The notes under the pieces are model-generated. The model saw nothing but the letters and a program-made list of their open reading frames with translations, was not told the DNA's origin and did not search any database. Of a stretch of 64,000 nucleotides of DNA, positions 53,101 through 61,954 are shown in pieces (the stretch's first letter is position 1; each line of letters starts with the position of its first letter). Origin of the DNA: MFD04716-140 sp963703125 (lineage in GTDB: Bacteria; Bacteroidota; Bacteroidia; Flavobacteriales; Flavobacteriaceae). The stretch lies in the NCBI GenBank assembly GCA_963703125.1, contig OY969790.1:1426001-1490000 (forward strand), in the 5' to 3' direction. Made by a program: the position numbers and the translations under genes.

Positions 53101-54454
53101 GGCCATATCAACCAATGCCGGTGCAGAAGTACAACGTCCACTGGCAACTGTCGTAATTGGTGGACTGGTAACCGCAACCCTTTTGACCCTGATTGTACTG
53201 CCCGTATTGTATTCCATTTTTGCTTCTCCCAAGAATCTTAAACTGAAAAAATTACGCATAAAAAATAGGATGGTTCCCATATTAATTATTGTGTTTTTTA
53301 TGGGCCAAATGGGTAGGGCTCAAGAAAAACCAGTTGCGCTTTCCGAATTGATTACAATGGCAATTGACAACAATGCCGCATTAAAAGCACGTGAGCTCAA
53401 AATGAATCAATCTCATGTTTTGGTTAATAGTGCTTTCAATTTTGACAAAGCACAATTGTACTATCACTATGACCAAAACAATTTGGCTTTTAATAATGAG
53501 CCATTAAAAGTTTTTGGCGTACAGCAAGATTTCCTTTTCCCAACAGTTTATTGGGCTGAAAAAAAGGTCAATAATGCCCTGTATTCAATCGCATCTTCTG
53601 CTTATTCCATACAGAAAAAAGTATTGGTCAAGGAAGTAACATCAAGCTATTATGATTATCAGTACGTAATGCTCAAAGAAATTATTTATAGGCGATTGGA
53701 CAGCTTGTATCAGAATTTTGCCTCGATTGCAGCTCGCAAGTTTGAACTGGGCGAAACGAATTATCTTGAAAAAATAACGGCCAGGTCTAAGCAGAAACAG
53801 GTATCTATTCTGTTGCAACAAGCTCAGGAAGATGTCAATATTTCGCGTATTGAACTTTTAAAAAGGGTCCAAACTAAAGAAGGTATACAACTTGAAATTA
53901 AAGATATAGATAAAATAACCATTGATCCAGTTCCTATTGAAAATAGTTTGGAAATGGGCTACTACCAAAATAGGTTGGATTTATCCAAGGCACAGCGCCA
54001 ATTTAAACAGCAACAATTTCTTCCAGATCTCAGCTTTAATTACTTTCAAGGAACCAATTCGGGCCTTGGCAAAAGCCTATATGGTTATCAGATCGGAATC
54101 AAAATACCTTTGTTTTTTAGTGGTCAGGCCTCTAAATTGAAGGCTTCCAAAATTGAAGAATCTCTGGTCCTTGAGGAATTGGAAGATTATAAAATTTCAT
54201 TGAAGTCGCATTATGAAATACTCCTGGCTCAATTGTCAAAATCTGAAAAGGCCCTTGACTACTATAAAGAAGAAGGGAAAGCACTCGCCAATGAAATATT
54301 AAAGACCGCCGAGCAAAGTTTTAAAAATGGCGAAATTGATTTTTTTCAATATATAGTCAGTTTGGAAAATGCCTACAATATGCAATTGGACTACTATGAT
54401 GCCCTAAATAATTACAATCGAACAGCAATTCAAATCAACTATTTAACCTATTAA
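50117..54454 (+). CDS. CzcA/CusA-type heavy-metal RND pump fused to a TolC-like outer-membrane factor
   Basis: Residues 1-1045 (of 1445 aa) are a full heavy-metal RND transporter. It has the first helix with IPIGAVPDITNNQVQVLT, the proton-relay motif SLGAIDFGIIIDGAVIIVEF in TM4, and the closing GGLVTATLLTLIVLPVLYSIFA. From residue 1052 a hydrophobic segment with signal-peptide form (MVPILIIVFFMGQMGRAQ) leads into a TolC-family domain (about 1075-1445) with coiled hairpins (SKAQRQFKQQQFLPDLSFNYFQG). It exports divalent metal or Cu+/Ag+ with the CzcB adaptor encoded next. Such fusions occur in flavobacteria. Confidence 0.93.
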   Translation: MLSNIINFSIRNKLIVLLFTTFIIGFGLYSLSQIPIGAVPDITNNQVQVLTTSTKLSTQDMEQFITYPVELEMANLPGVKEIRSISKFGLSVVTIVFEESMGTYLPRQLIAEKIQSASEKIPKDFGTPQMGPITTGLGEIYQYVLDVEPAYKNQYSATDLRTIQDWVVRRKLSGIPGVVEVNTWGGYLKQYEVAINTEKLNALNITASDVFTALEMNNNVTGGGYIEKVDQAYFIRGEGLVSSLEDIGNIVVKNVNGNPIYVKDISKVGYGSAPRFGAITGNGEGEKVLGQIMMLKGADSKKVIDAVKERVASISGSLPKGVYINPFLDRSELISKTTLTVAENLILGCLIVIFVVVLLLGNLRAGFVVASVIPLCLLFALSLMYLFGVDANLMSLGAIDFGIIIDGAVIIVEFVAFQITSKKMELAQLSKKEVQQQKDTITTYSAAKMMNSAIFGQLIILIVFIPILSLGGVEGKMFKPMAMTFSFALIGAVILCFTYVPVVASMFIRPLKDSGKNISVRFINWLEQKYEPIIHWALQSKKIVLLLAFTLLSAAILLFSYMGGEFVPTLDEGSFVIQPILKTGTSLSKTIETTTQIEKVLLKNFPEVKQVVTRIGAAEVPTDPMSMEETDVIIILAPHKEWVSAKSKDELADKFKQALTIIPGLEVEFTQPIEMRFNELITGVRADIAIKIFGEDLDILSKKGNEIHKLIENVEGAADITVEKIVGLPQMNVAYDRAKIARYGLNIKDLNDMVSMGFAGRIVGIVFEGEKSFDLVVRLDSENRKDIDDLKNLFVDAPSGVKIPLSELANITYQKGAAKISRDNTHRRIVVGVNVRNRDLQSVVDDIQKLIKEEITLPIGYSITYGGQFENLQSAKDRLMIAVPIALILIFILLYFAFNSIKEALVIYSAIPMAAIGGVLLLWFRGMPFSISAGVGFIALFGIAVLNGIVLIEHFKELKKQSFKSMEDLIKKGTKDRLRAVLLTASAAALGFLPMAISTNAGAEVQRPLATVVIGGLVTATLLTLIVLPVLYSIFASPKNLKLKKLRIKNRMVPILIIVFFMGQMGRAQEKPVALSELITMAIDNNAALKARELKMNQSHVLVNSAFNFDKAQLYYHYDQNNLAFNNEPLKVFGVQQDFLFPTVYWAEKKVNNALYSIASSAYSIQKKVLVKEVTSSYYDYQYVMLKEIIYRRLDSLYQNFASIAARKFELGETNYLEKITARSKQKQVSILLQQAQEDVNISRIELLKRVQTKEGIQLEIKDIDKITIDPVPIENSLEMGYYQNRLDLSKAQRQFKQQQFLPDLSFNYFQGTNSGLGKSLYGYQIGIKIPLFFSGQASKLKASKIEESLVLEELEDYKISLKSHYEILLAQLSKSEKALDYYKEEGKALANEILKTAEQSFKNGEIDFFQYIVSLENAYNMQLDYYDALNNYNRTAIQINYLTY

Positions 54455-54465
54455 AATTCAGCAAA

Positions 54466-55608
54466 ATGCAACAAAAAATAAAACTCTTTCCTTTTTTACT
54501 TCTTCTCATAATGGTCTTCAGCTGCCGAAATAATGATGGGTCTAAGGACATTGAAGATTCAAACTCAAGTGAAAGGGATAATGGTATTAAATTATCACAA
54601 GCACAATTTGAACAAAGTGATATGAAATTAGGAAGTTTAGAAGATCATACTTTTCCAACTACGGTCCATGCTAATGGAATGATCGATGTACCACCAGAGA
54701 ACAGGGCCATAGTCAGCGCTTTCATGGGCGGTTACATTAAAGACACCCCTTTATTGATCGGTGATGTTGTAAAAAAAGGACAACCGTTGGTCACCATTGA
54801 AAATCCAGAATTTGTCACCCTTCAACAGGAATATATGCAAATCAAACAGCAATTGGCCTATTTGAAATCCGAATACGAACGCCAGCAAACCATGGTGGAG
54901 GAAAATATCACCTCACAAAAGAATTTTCTAAAGGCAGAAAGCGATTATAATGCCGCCAATGCGCGATTAAATGGACTTCGAAAACAATTATCTATGTTGA
55001 ACATTTCTCCGGCAAATGTTGAAAACGGAAACATAACCTCCATCGCAAACGTCTATGCCCCTATTGCCGGAAGCATAACCAAGATTAAAATAAATAAAGG
55101 CAGCTATGTTTCCCCAGCAGTGCCTATCCTGGAAATTGTAGATAACGATCACATTCACATTGAGCTTTCCGTATTTGAAAAGGATGTACTGAAATTAAAA
55201 AAAGAACAGAAAATACTTTTTAAGATTCCGGAGGCATCAAATAAGGAATATGAAGGCGAAATTCATTTGATCGGAACTTCAATTGATGAGAATAGGACCA
55301 TTAAAGTTCATGGTCATCCCAAAAAAGAAGAAAATCAAACCTTCTTGACCGGTATGTTCGTTGACGCTATTATTGTTATAGATACTGTTTCGAAAAAAGC
55401 ACTTCCCTCAGAAAGTATTGTCACAATCGACAATCTTTCCTATGCGTTAATTCTGGAATCCGACACTGATATGCGCAAACAATTTAAACAAGTTGTTGTA
55501 AAAATTGGGGAAAGTTCGGAAGGCTATACAGCAATTCTAAATGCCCAAGATTTCAAGCCAACGGATAAGTTCTTAATTAAAGGGGCCTTTAATTTAATTG
55601 GTGAATGA
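54466..55608 (+). CDS. RND efflux periplasmic adaptor (CzcB/CusB-type)
   Basis: The 380-aa lipoprotein has signal LLLIMVFSC. Membrane-fusion domains follow: lipoyl halves GGYIKDTPLLIGDVVKKGQPLVTIENPEFV and VYAPIAGSITKIKINKGSYVSPAVPILEIVDNDHIHIELSVFE. An alpha-hairpin of about 60 residues (LQQEYMQIKQQLAYLKSEYERQQTMVEENITSQKNFLKAESDYNAAN) lies between them. It links the inner-membrane pump to its outer-membrane channel. It starts 12 nt after the pump gene. The metal specificity is not evident. Confidence 0.93.
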   Translation: MQQKIKLFPFLLLLIMVFSCRNNDGSKDIEDSNSSERDNGIKLSQAQFEQSDMKLGSLEDHTFPTTVHANGMIDVPPENRAIVSAFMGGYIKDTPLLIGDVVKKGQPLVTIENPEFVTLQQEYMQIKQQLAYLKSEYERQQTMVEENITSQKNFLKAESDYNAANARLNGLRKQLSMLNISPANVENGNITSIANVYAPIAGSITKIKINKGSYVSPAVPILEIVDNDHIHIELSVFEKDVLKLKKEQKILFKIPEASNKEYEGEIHLIGTSIDENRTIKVHGHPKKEENQTFLTGMFVDAIIVIDTVSKKALPSESIVTIDNLSYALILESDTDMRKQFKQVVVKIGESSEGYTAILNAQDFKPTDKFLIKGAFNLIGE

Positions 55609-55616
55609 TTGTCTGG

Positions 55617-56438
55617 TTACCCCAACCCCACATCCAAGGTCATCATAATAATAAATCCGCCTATGAAACCCATGGTGGCAATATCAGTATATTTATCCTG
55701 TTGGGTCTCTGGAATAACTTCCTCCACCACAACAAAGATCATTGCCCCCGCTGCAAAAGACAGAGCATAGGGCAAAATAGGTTGAAAGGTCAGTACGGCC
55801 CATGCACCCAAAACTGCTGCAATGGGCTCAACGAGGGCCGAAGCTTGGCCGAACATAAAACTTTTTGTGCGACTCAACCCTTGTCGTCTTAGTGGCATGG
55901 CAACAGCAAATCCTTCAGGAAAATTTTGAAGCCCAATACCCAATGCCAGGGCAACGGCACCTCCGATACTTGCGCCATCAAATCCCGCGGCGACGCCACC
56001 GAACAAAACACCAACGGCCAATCCTTCGGGAATATTATGCATGGTGATTGCTAAAGTCAATAAAGTAGTTCTGTGCCAAGGAGTCTTGATACCCTCACTT
56101 TCGCTCATTTTAAAGTTGATGTGTAAGTGTGGCAAGATTTTATCCAAGCCAAAAATAAAAGCAGCCCCTAACAAAAAACCCACTGCCGCAGGAATCACTT
56201 TTACAAAACCTTGCCCGGGGCTCATTTCAATTCCCGGGGCCAAAAGGCTCCAAAAACTTGCAGCGACCATGACACCACCTGTAAAGCCCAACATACCATC
56301 TAACACAGCACGGTTCATTCCTTTAAAGAAAAATACCAGTCCCGCTCCGGCCGCTGTTAGGCCCCATGTAAATAACGAGGCATAAAATGCGGCAAGAACA
56401 GGGTCAATTGATTCTAAATATGCTATTATTTGCTCCAT
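55617..56438 (-). CDS. ZIP family metal transporter
   Basis: The 273-aa protein has eight membrane segments and ZIP metal-path motifs: TMHNIPEGLAVGVLFGG (TM4, HNxPEG) and GLQNFPEGFAVAMPLRRQG (TM5, QNxPEG). It resembles ZupT/GufA-type importers of Zn, Mn or Fe. It is convergent with the czcB gene and lies 46 nt downstream of the MntR-type regulator on the same strand, so the two are probably one unit. Co-regulation suggests Mn or Fe as substrate. Confidence 0.93.
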   Translation of the reverse strand: MEQIIAYLESIDPVLAAFYASLFTWGLTAAGAGLVFFFKGMNRAVLDGMLGFTGGVMVAASFWSLLAPGIEMSPGQGFVKVIPAAVGFLLGAAFIFGLDKILPHLHINFKMSESEGIKTPWHRTTLLTLAITMHNIPEGLAVGVLFGGVAAGFDGASIGGAVALALGIGLQNFPEGFAVAMPLRRQGLSRTKSFMFGQASALVEPIAAVLGAWAVLTFQPILPYALSFAAGAMIFVVVEEVIPETQQDKYTDIATMGFIGGFIIMMTLDVGLG

Positions 56439-56484
56439 ATCAAAACTATTTTAAAATATCCCCATCAATTTTATCAATATGTGG

Positions 56485-57144
56485 TCAGGCACTTATGGTT
56501 TGAATATACATGTTCATTGCGGCTTTGGCCGATAGCACCATTTCATATCTATCAACTTTTATATGAATGGATCCATCAAAGGCCTCTTTGGATAAAATTT
56601 CCATCTTGGAGCCCAGCTCCAGTTTTAATTTATCCAGATATCTTAAGAACTCGGAAGAAGAATTCATGACACCAACAAAAACGCCAATGTCACCAATTTT
56701 ACTGTCGGATATCAGGCTTTTGTTTACTTTTTTAAAGTTCCCGTTCCGATCGGGAATAGGGTCGCCATGAGGGTCAATTTGTGGAAATTCAAGATACTTG
56801 TCTAGTTTATCTACTAGCTTTTCACTCTTTATATGTTCCAATTGCTCTGCAACTTCATGAACCTCGTCCCACTGAAAATTAAGTTTGTCAACCAAAAACA
56901 CCTCCCAAAGTCGATGCTTTCGCACAATGGAAAGTGCTACTTTACGTCCGTATTCTGTAAGTCTGACCCCTTGATATTTCTTGTGGTTCACATATCCCTT
57001 CTCCGATAACTTTTTGATCATATCGGTGACGGATGAGGGTTTTGTATCCATCTGTTCAGCGATGGCGTTGGTAGATATCAATGTACCATCGATCTTCCCC
57101 AAATGATATATTGTTTTGACATAGTCTTCTTCGGAAAGGGTCAT
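56485..57144 (-). CDS. MntR/DtxR-family metal-dependent repressor
   Basis: The protein is 219 aa from ATG 57144. Earlier in-frame starts to 57261 would run through the promoter/operator region. The N-terminal winged helix is LSEEDYVKTIYHLGKIDGTLISTNAIAEQMDTKPSSVTDMIKKLSEKGYV. The dimer/metal domain has HEVAEQLEHIKSEKLVDKLDKYLEFPQIDPHGDPIP with the DtxR metal ligands. A C-terminal FeoA/SH3-like domain spans about 150-219. It represses metal import genes when Mn2+ or Fe2+ is plentiful. It is divergent from a TonB receptor. Confidence 0.93.
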   Translation of the reverse strand: MTLSEEDYVKTIYHLGKIDGTLISTNAIAEQMDTKPSSVTDMIKKLSEKGYVNHKKYQGVRLTEYGRKVALSIVRKHRLWEVFLVDKLNFQWDEVHEVAEQLEHIKSEKLVDKLDKYLEFPQIDPHGDPIPDRNGNFKKVNKSLISDSKIGDIGVFVGVMNSSSEFLRYLDKLKLELGSKMEILSKEAFDGSIHIKVDRYEMVLSAKAAMNMYIQTISA

Positions 57145-57162
57145 CTTTTTTAATTTTTGGTA

Positions 57163-57211
57163 AAAATACATTTTTATATGTAAAAACATATTTTTAGTTT
57201 TGTCTAAATTT
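57163..57211. promoter_or_regulatory. MntR-type operator over the TonB receptor promoter
   Basis: TTTAG-TTTTGT-CTAAA (57193-57208) is a DtxR-like inverted repeat. It contains TAGTTTTG (57195-57202), an exact TAnnTTTG -7 element for the receptor gene. Upstream ATATGT-AAAA-ACATAT (57176-57191) is a second inverted repeat. The layout suits joint repression of both divergent units. Confidence 0.65.
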
Positions 57212-57220
57212 ATTTTTCTA

Positions 57221-59530
57221 ATGGCAAAAATATTAGACATGGCTTTTGGACGCACATGCATTTATTTCATCATCGCATTGTTTGTCACGAATTCTTTCTT
57301 GGGCCAAGACGCCCAAATACAGGGCGTTGTGACAGATGACGGAAAACCAGTCCCATATATAAACCTATATTTGGAGGGTACAGATTGGGGTACGTCCTCT
57401 GGCGAAGATGGCAGCTTTCTCCTCAAAAATATTCTTCCCGGAAGCTATGAGTTAAAGGCAACGGCCCTCGGTTTCATTCCTTTTTCGAAGTCCATTTCAA
57501 TAGCTGCCAATGAAAAAAAGAGCCTATCTATTGAATTACTCCCCACTATGGAACAATTGGACGAAACAGTCGTAACCGGAACCCTAAAACCAGTCAATCG
57601 TTTGGAAAGCCCCGTACCTGTTGAAGTTTATAGTCCTACATTTCTAAGAAAGAATCCAACCCCGAGTATATTTGAGGCATTGCAAAATGTCAATGGTGTA
57701 CGCCCGCAGATAAACTGTAATGTTTGTAATACCGGCGATATACATATCAACGGTCTGGAAGGCCCCTATACATTGGTCCTTATAGACGGTATGCCCATAG
57801 TTAGCGGACTGGGAACGGTTTATGGTCTTTCTGGAATACCCAATTCCCTGATTGAACAGATTGAAATCATAAAGGGTCCCGCATCTAGTCTGTATGGCAG
57901 CGAAGCCGTTGGTGGGTTGATCAATATCATCACCAAAAGTACTTTGGAGGCCCCTTCTTTTTTTGCCGATGGATTCTTGACGGGATGGGGCGAATACAAT
58001 TTGGACATAGGATCAAAAATAAAAATGGGGGGAAAAACCGATGTATTATTGGGCATCAACTACTTTAATTATGACAACCCCATTGATAACAATGGGGATA
58101 ATTTTACCGACCTTACCTTACAAAATCGTATTTCTATTTTTCAAAAATGGAATTTCCAGAGAAAGGATGCCCGAATTTTGTCACTGGCAGGACGCTATTT
58201 CTATGAGGACCGCTGGGGAGGGGAGCTACAATGGACGCCAGAATTTAGAGGGGGAAATGAAATATATGGAGAAAGTATTTATACCCACCGCTGGGAGGTT
58301 CTTGGAAAATATGAGCTCCCAATTGATGAAAAAATGTTACTCTCTTTCTCATATAATGATCACAGTCAAAATTCGGTCTATGGCGATGTTCCCTATCTGG
58401 CAGATCAGCGGATTGGGTTTGGGCAACTAACTTGGGACAAGTCCTTGGGGAGACACGATCTTCTTTTTGGTAGTTCACTGCGTTACAATTATTATGATGA
58501 TAATACAGCGGCAACTTCCGATCAAAATTCAAATCGACCCGATGAAGTCCTTATCCCAAGCCTCTTTGTTCAGGACGAAATAAAATTAGCGGAAAAGCAC
58601 TCTATACTTTTGGGTCTGAGGTACGATTATGACAAACGACATGGTTCCATTTACACCCCCAGAATGGCTTATAAGTGGAAAATAACAGATCATGATATTC
58701 TCAGGTTCAATACAGGAACGGGTTTCAGAGTGGTAAATCTATTTACTGAAGAGCATGCCGCCCTAACGGGGTCGCGCGATGTAGTAATCAGTGAAGAACT
58801 TAAACCAGAAAGGTCTGTGAATGTAAACCTGAATTATCTTAAAAAAATATACTCAAATAATGGAACTTTTATTGGTTTTGATGCTTCGGCATTTTATACG
58901 TATTTCAGCAATATCATTCTTCCGGACTACGATTCCGATCCCAATAAAATTATCTACGGTAATTTGGATGGTAATTCAATTTCGAAAGGTTTTAGTGCCA
59001 ATTTGGACTTTTCCTTTTCAAATGGTATAAAAGTATTGTTGGGTGCTACTTATCAAGATGTAAGCAACACCAAAAATGGTGTCAAAAACCGCCAAATATT
59101 AACTGAAAGTTATTCGACCACCTGGAATGTTTCCTACACTTTCAATCCGTTAAAACTAAGCTTTGATTATACCGGAAATCTATATGGACCTATGCGATTG
59201 CCCTTATTGGGCGATTTAGATCCACGTAAGGAATTCTCACCTATCTGGAGTATTCAAAATATTCAATTTACATTTAAGGGAATCAAGGATATTGAGGTAT
59301 ATGCCGGCATTAAGAATCTATTGGATTGGACGCCAAATCGTGGAAATCCATTCATAATAGCAAGGGCAAATGACCCCTTTGATAAGAATGTAGCCTTTGA
59401 TGGCAATGGCCAAGTAGTCGCTACCGCCGATAATCCTTATGCACTTACCTTTGACCCGTCCTATGTATATGGCCCCAACCAAGGGATCCGTGGATTTTTA
59501 GGGCTTCGATATCGCTTAGATCGATTTTAG
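57221..59530 (+). CDS. TonB-dependent receptor, probably for a metal
   Basis: The protein is 769 aa from ATG 57221. ATG 57239 is an alternative, and the TTG at 57200 lies inside the -7 element. A signal peptide (CIYFIIALFVTNSFLGQ) is followed by a CarboxypepD_reg-like domain (QGVVTDDGKPVPYINLYLEGTDWGTSSGEDGSF). The plug domain is PTPSIFEALQNVNGVRPQINCNVCNTGDIHINGLEGPYTLVLIDGMPIVSGLGTVYGL, and a 22-strand barrel ends in LGLRYRLDRF. The plug cysteines CNVC recall metal receptors. Divergence from mntR with the shared operator suggests manganese or iron uptake. Confidence 0.92.
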   Translation: MAKILDMAFGRTCIYFIIALFVTNSFLGQDAQIQGVVTDDGKPVPYINLYLEGTDWGTSSGEDGSFLLKNILPGSYELKATALGFIPFSKSISIAANEKKSLSIELLPTMEQLDETVVTGTLKPVNRLESPVPVEVYSPTFLRKNPTPSIFEALQNVNGVRPQINCNVCNTGDIHINGLEGPYTLVLIDGMPIVSGLGTVYGLSGIPNSLIEQIEIIKGPASSLYGSEAVGGLINIITKSTLEAPSFFADGFLTGWGEYNLDIGSKIKMGGKTDVLLGINYFNYDNPIDNNGDNFTDLTLQNRISIFQKWNFQRKDARILSLAGRYFYEDRWGGELQWTPEFRGGNEIYGESIYTHRWEVLGKYELPIDEKMLLSFSYNDHSQNSVYGDVPYLADQRIGFGQLTWDKSLGRHDLLFGSSLRYNYYDDNTAATSDQNSNRPDEVLIPSLFVQDEIKLAEKHSILLGLRYDYDKRHGSIYTPRMAYKWKITDHDILRFNTGTGFRVVNLFTEEHAALTGSRDVVISEELKPERSVNVNLNYLKKIYSNNGTFIGFDASAFYTYFSNIILPDYDSDPNKIIYGNLDGNSISKGFSANLDFSFSNGIKVLLGATYQDVSNTKNGVKNRQILTESYSTTWNVSYTFNPLKLSFDYTGNLYGPMRLPLLGDLDPRKEFSPIWSIQNIQFTFKGIKDIEVYAGIKNLLDWTPNRGNPFIIARANDPFDKNVAFDGNGQVVATADNPYALTFDPSYVYGPNQGIRGFLGLRYRLDRF

Positions 59531-59572
59531 GAAAAAGGCGAAATAGGGTTTCCAAATTCGTATTTTTGGACA

Positions 59573-60721
59573 ATGCGGCATTATGATTACATTATAGTAG
59601 GAGCTGGGGCAGCGGGACTTATGCTCGCCAATGCCATGGGAAAGGATTCTTTTTTTAAGGAAAAAAAAATTCTTTTGCTTGACAAAGACGTGAAAAAAGT
59701 TAACGACCGTACTTGGTGTTTTTGGGAGAAGGGCGAAGGAGAATACGACAAAATCTTACATACATCGTGGAAACAAATTTATTTTGGTGGACACACATTT
59801 TCAAAAAATTTCGAGACCGATCCCTATACCTATAAGATGCTCAGGGGCATAGACTTCTATACTTTTCAATTTCAGTCAATTTCAAAATATAAAAATATCT
59901 CGTTCTCCCAAGAGTCCGTAATGAAATCTGAGGAAAAAAGTGACAAGGTCATTATCACCACCAACGCCAATAAATATACCGCCGAACAGGTCTTCAATAG
60001 TGTTGTTGATTTGAGCCCCGTGCTTTCCCAGACAAAATATCCATTGCTCCAACAGCATTTTCTAGGGTGGTTCGTGAAAACACAAAAAGCCGTTTTCGAA
60101 ATAAATCAGGCAACCTTCATGGATTTTTCAATCTCACAAAAGGGGAATACTCGATTTATGTATATCCTCCCTTTTTCAAAAACCGAAGCTTTGGTCGAGT
60201 ATACGCTTTTTTCGGAAAAACTACTTCCGGAACATGAGTACGAAGTAGAAATCAAGAACTATTTGCAGGACCGCTTTGGGTTGGACACGTATGAAATATC
60301 ACATATTGAGCAAGGTAGCATTCCCATGACATGTTATGATTTTTCAAAGCATAACTCCGAAAGAGTACTGAATATAGGAATAGCCGGTGGATGGGCGAAA
60401 CCCAGCACGGGATATGTATTTCAAAATACATCTAAGAAAACAAGGCTCTTACTGAATCATCTGAAAGAAGGAAAATCGTTTTCAGGATTTTCCAAAAAAT
60501 CCAGATTCTGGTATTATGATGTATTGTTGTTGGACATTCTTCATAGGAACAACGAAATGGGCCAATCCATCTTTGAAGCACTGTTCAAAAAGAGAAGTCC
60601 GCAATTGATATTCAAATTTTTAGATGAGGAGACCCATTTTTGGGAAGATCTTAAGATTATATCGGCGTGCCCTAAAAAGCCATTTATAAAGGCACTATTA
60701 AATTGCATTTTCGTACGCTAA
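59573..60721 (+). CDS. Lycopene cyclase-like flavoprotein
   Basis: The 382-aa protein has an N-terminal FAD/NAD motif YIIVGAGAAGLMLANAM, then DRTWCFWEKGEGEYD, typical of CrtY-type lycopene beta-cyclases. Further features are FMDFSISQKGNTRFMYILPFSKTEALVEYTLFS and GWAKPSTGYVFQNTSK. The reaction would be cyclisation of lycopene ends to beta-carotene, leading to zeaxanthin-type pigments of flavobacteria. No other carotenoid gene is in the window. It follows the TonB receptor after 42 nt, so the two may be co-transcribed despite unrelated roles. Confidence 0.88.
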   Translation: MRHYDYIIVGAGAAGLMLANAMGKDSFFKEKKILLLDKDVKKVNDRTWCFWEKGEGEYDKILHTSWKQIYFGGHTFSKNFETDPYTYKMLRGIDFYTFQFQSISKYKNISFSQESVMKSEEKSDKVIITTNANKYTAEQVFNSVVDLSPVLSQTKYPLLQQHFLGWFVKTQKAVFEINQATFMDFSISQKGNTRFMYILPFSKTEALVEYTLFSEKLLPEHEYEVEIKNYLQDRFGLDTYEISHIEQGSIPMTCYDFSKHNSERVLNIGIAGGWAKPSTGYVFQNTSKKTRLLLNHLKEGKSFSGFSKKSRFWYYDVLLLDILHRNNEMGQSIFEALFKKRSPQLIFKFLDEETHFWEDLKIISACPKKPFIKALLNCIFVR

Positions 60722-60724
60722 AAG

Positions 60725-61747
60725 CTACAAGGAGTTTCTGCGATTCAAATTAAAGGGCATAATTACCTTGGTTTTCTTTCCTGATTTTACAGCTTCGGCC
60801 GCCAATTTGCCCATTTCCTTAAAATCGGAAGAAATGGTGGTAATACCCCCAAAGGCAATCTCTTTTGCCACACTATCATCATGGGAAAGAATTCCAATGT
60901 CCTTCCCAATGCGTAATCCTTGATTCAAACAGTCGCGCAATACCAACCACAATATGGCATCGTTAATGATAAAGTAGACATTGCCTTTTGCAATTGAATG
61001 TGGTTTATATCCCTTTTCTATACCTCCCCTTAGGTGATACATGGCCAAAAATTTGCTGAAGGCCCGCAGCAACCCAATCGGTGCGTAATCCGTCTCCGCA
61101 TTGATATACAGGATAAATTGACCATATTCTTTAATCGGATTTGACAATTCGACCAATTTTTTGAATGTTGCTTCCTCAAATTCTTGGGAAACAAAAGAAT
61201 AATCTCTACCAAGCGGCAAATATCTATCTACGATCAGTAGCTTTTCCGATGGTATGTTTCGCAATAAAACGGCTATTCTGTCATTCTGGATCGGTGCTAT
61301 GACATATTTGCCGTACTTGCCTTGAATATTGACCAGTATGGATTCAAAAACAGCCATATTATTATGATGGAAGAAAACGTCTATATGAAAACTCTTTCCC
61401 AGTTCGTGTCGAAACGCATTGTAAAAATCTTCTTGAAAGCTTTGAAAGGCAAATAGTAGAAGTGCAATCCTCAAGGTGGTATTTGTCTCCACACTTATTA
61501 TGAAATATCCTTTTAATTTCTTGGATTCAATAAGTCCACGATCTTTTAGTTCCCCATAAGCCTTTACGATGGTTTTCCTGGCAAAGCCAATTTCTTGGAC
61601 CATTGAATTTATGGAAGGGAGTTGATCCCCTATGGCTAGTTCGCCTTTTTCAATTGTTTGAACAACTCCCCGAACCAGTTGCTCATGTTTTGATAAATTA
61701 AAATTTTTACCGAGCTCCAAAATTTTTATTATCAATACGCGTGACAT
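60725..61747 (-). CDS. GntR-family regulator with LacI-like sensor domain
   Basis: The 340-aa protein has an N-terminal GntR winged helix (about 20-90): KHEQLVRGVVQTIEKGELAIGDQLPSINSMVQEIGFARKTIVKAYGELKDRGLIESKKLKGYFI. A periplasmic-binding-protein-like sensor follows (about 95-335), with IRIALLLFAFQSFQEDFYNAF, GKDIGILSHDDSVAKEIAFGGITTISSDFKEMGKLAAEAV. This architecture controls sugar utilisation genes in Bacteroidota. It is divergent from the SusC gene, the likely target. Its ligand is unknown. Confidence 0.9.
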   Translation of the reverse strand: MSRVLIIKILELGKNFNLSKHEQLVRGVVQTIEKGELAIGDQLPSINSMVQEIGFARKTIVKAYGELKDRGLIESKKLKGYFIISVETNTTLRIALLLFAFQSFQEDFYNAFRHELGKSFHIDVFFHHNNMAVFESILVNIQGKYGKYVIAPIQNDRIAVLLRNIPSEKLLIVDRYLPLGRDYSFVSQEFEEATFKKLVELSNPIKEYGQFILYINAETDYAPIGLLRAFSKFLAMYHLRGGIEKGYKPHSIAKGNVYFIINDAILWLVLRDCLNQGLRIGKDIGILSHDDSVAKEIAFGGITTISSDFKEMGKLAAEAVKSGKKTKVIMPFNLNRRNSL

Positions 61748-61954
61748 AACATTTGTTTACTATGGATTTTCATTGGCAAAAAACCAGACATGAAATTCAT
61801 AACATTATGATATTATTTTTGTTAAATTAACAAAACATTAGTACATTAATTTTTTTATTAGCGATGTATTGTTATTTTTACACTATGTAGCATAGAGTAT
61901 CATAGCACTAATGTTACATGAATTATTAGGATTAACTAACTCAAACCGCCATTT
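61748..61954. promoter_or_regulatory. Divergent intergenic region between gntR and susC
   Basis: AT-rich 207 nt with no ORF. It contains ATTAGTACATTAAT (61838-61851) and ACACTATGTAGCATAGAGTA (61879-61898), which hold short inverted words (CTATG/CATAG) that could be a regulator site. No convincing TAnnTTTG element is seen. Confidence 0.35.
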
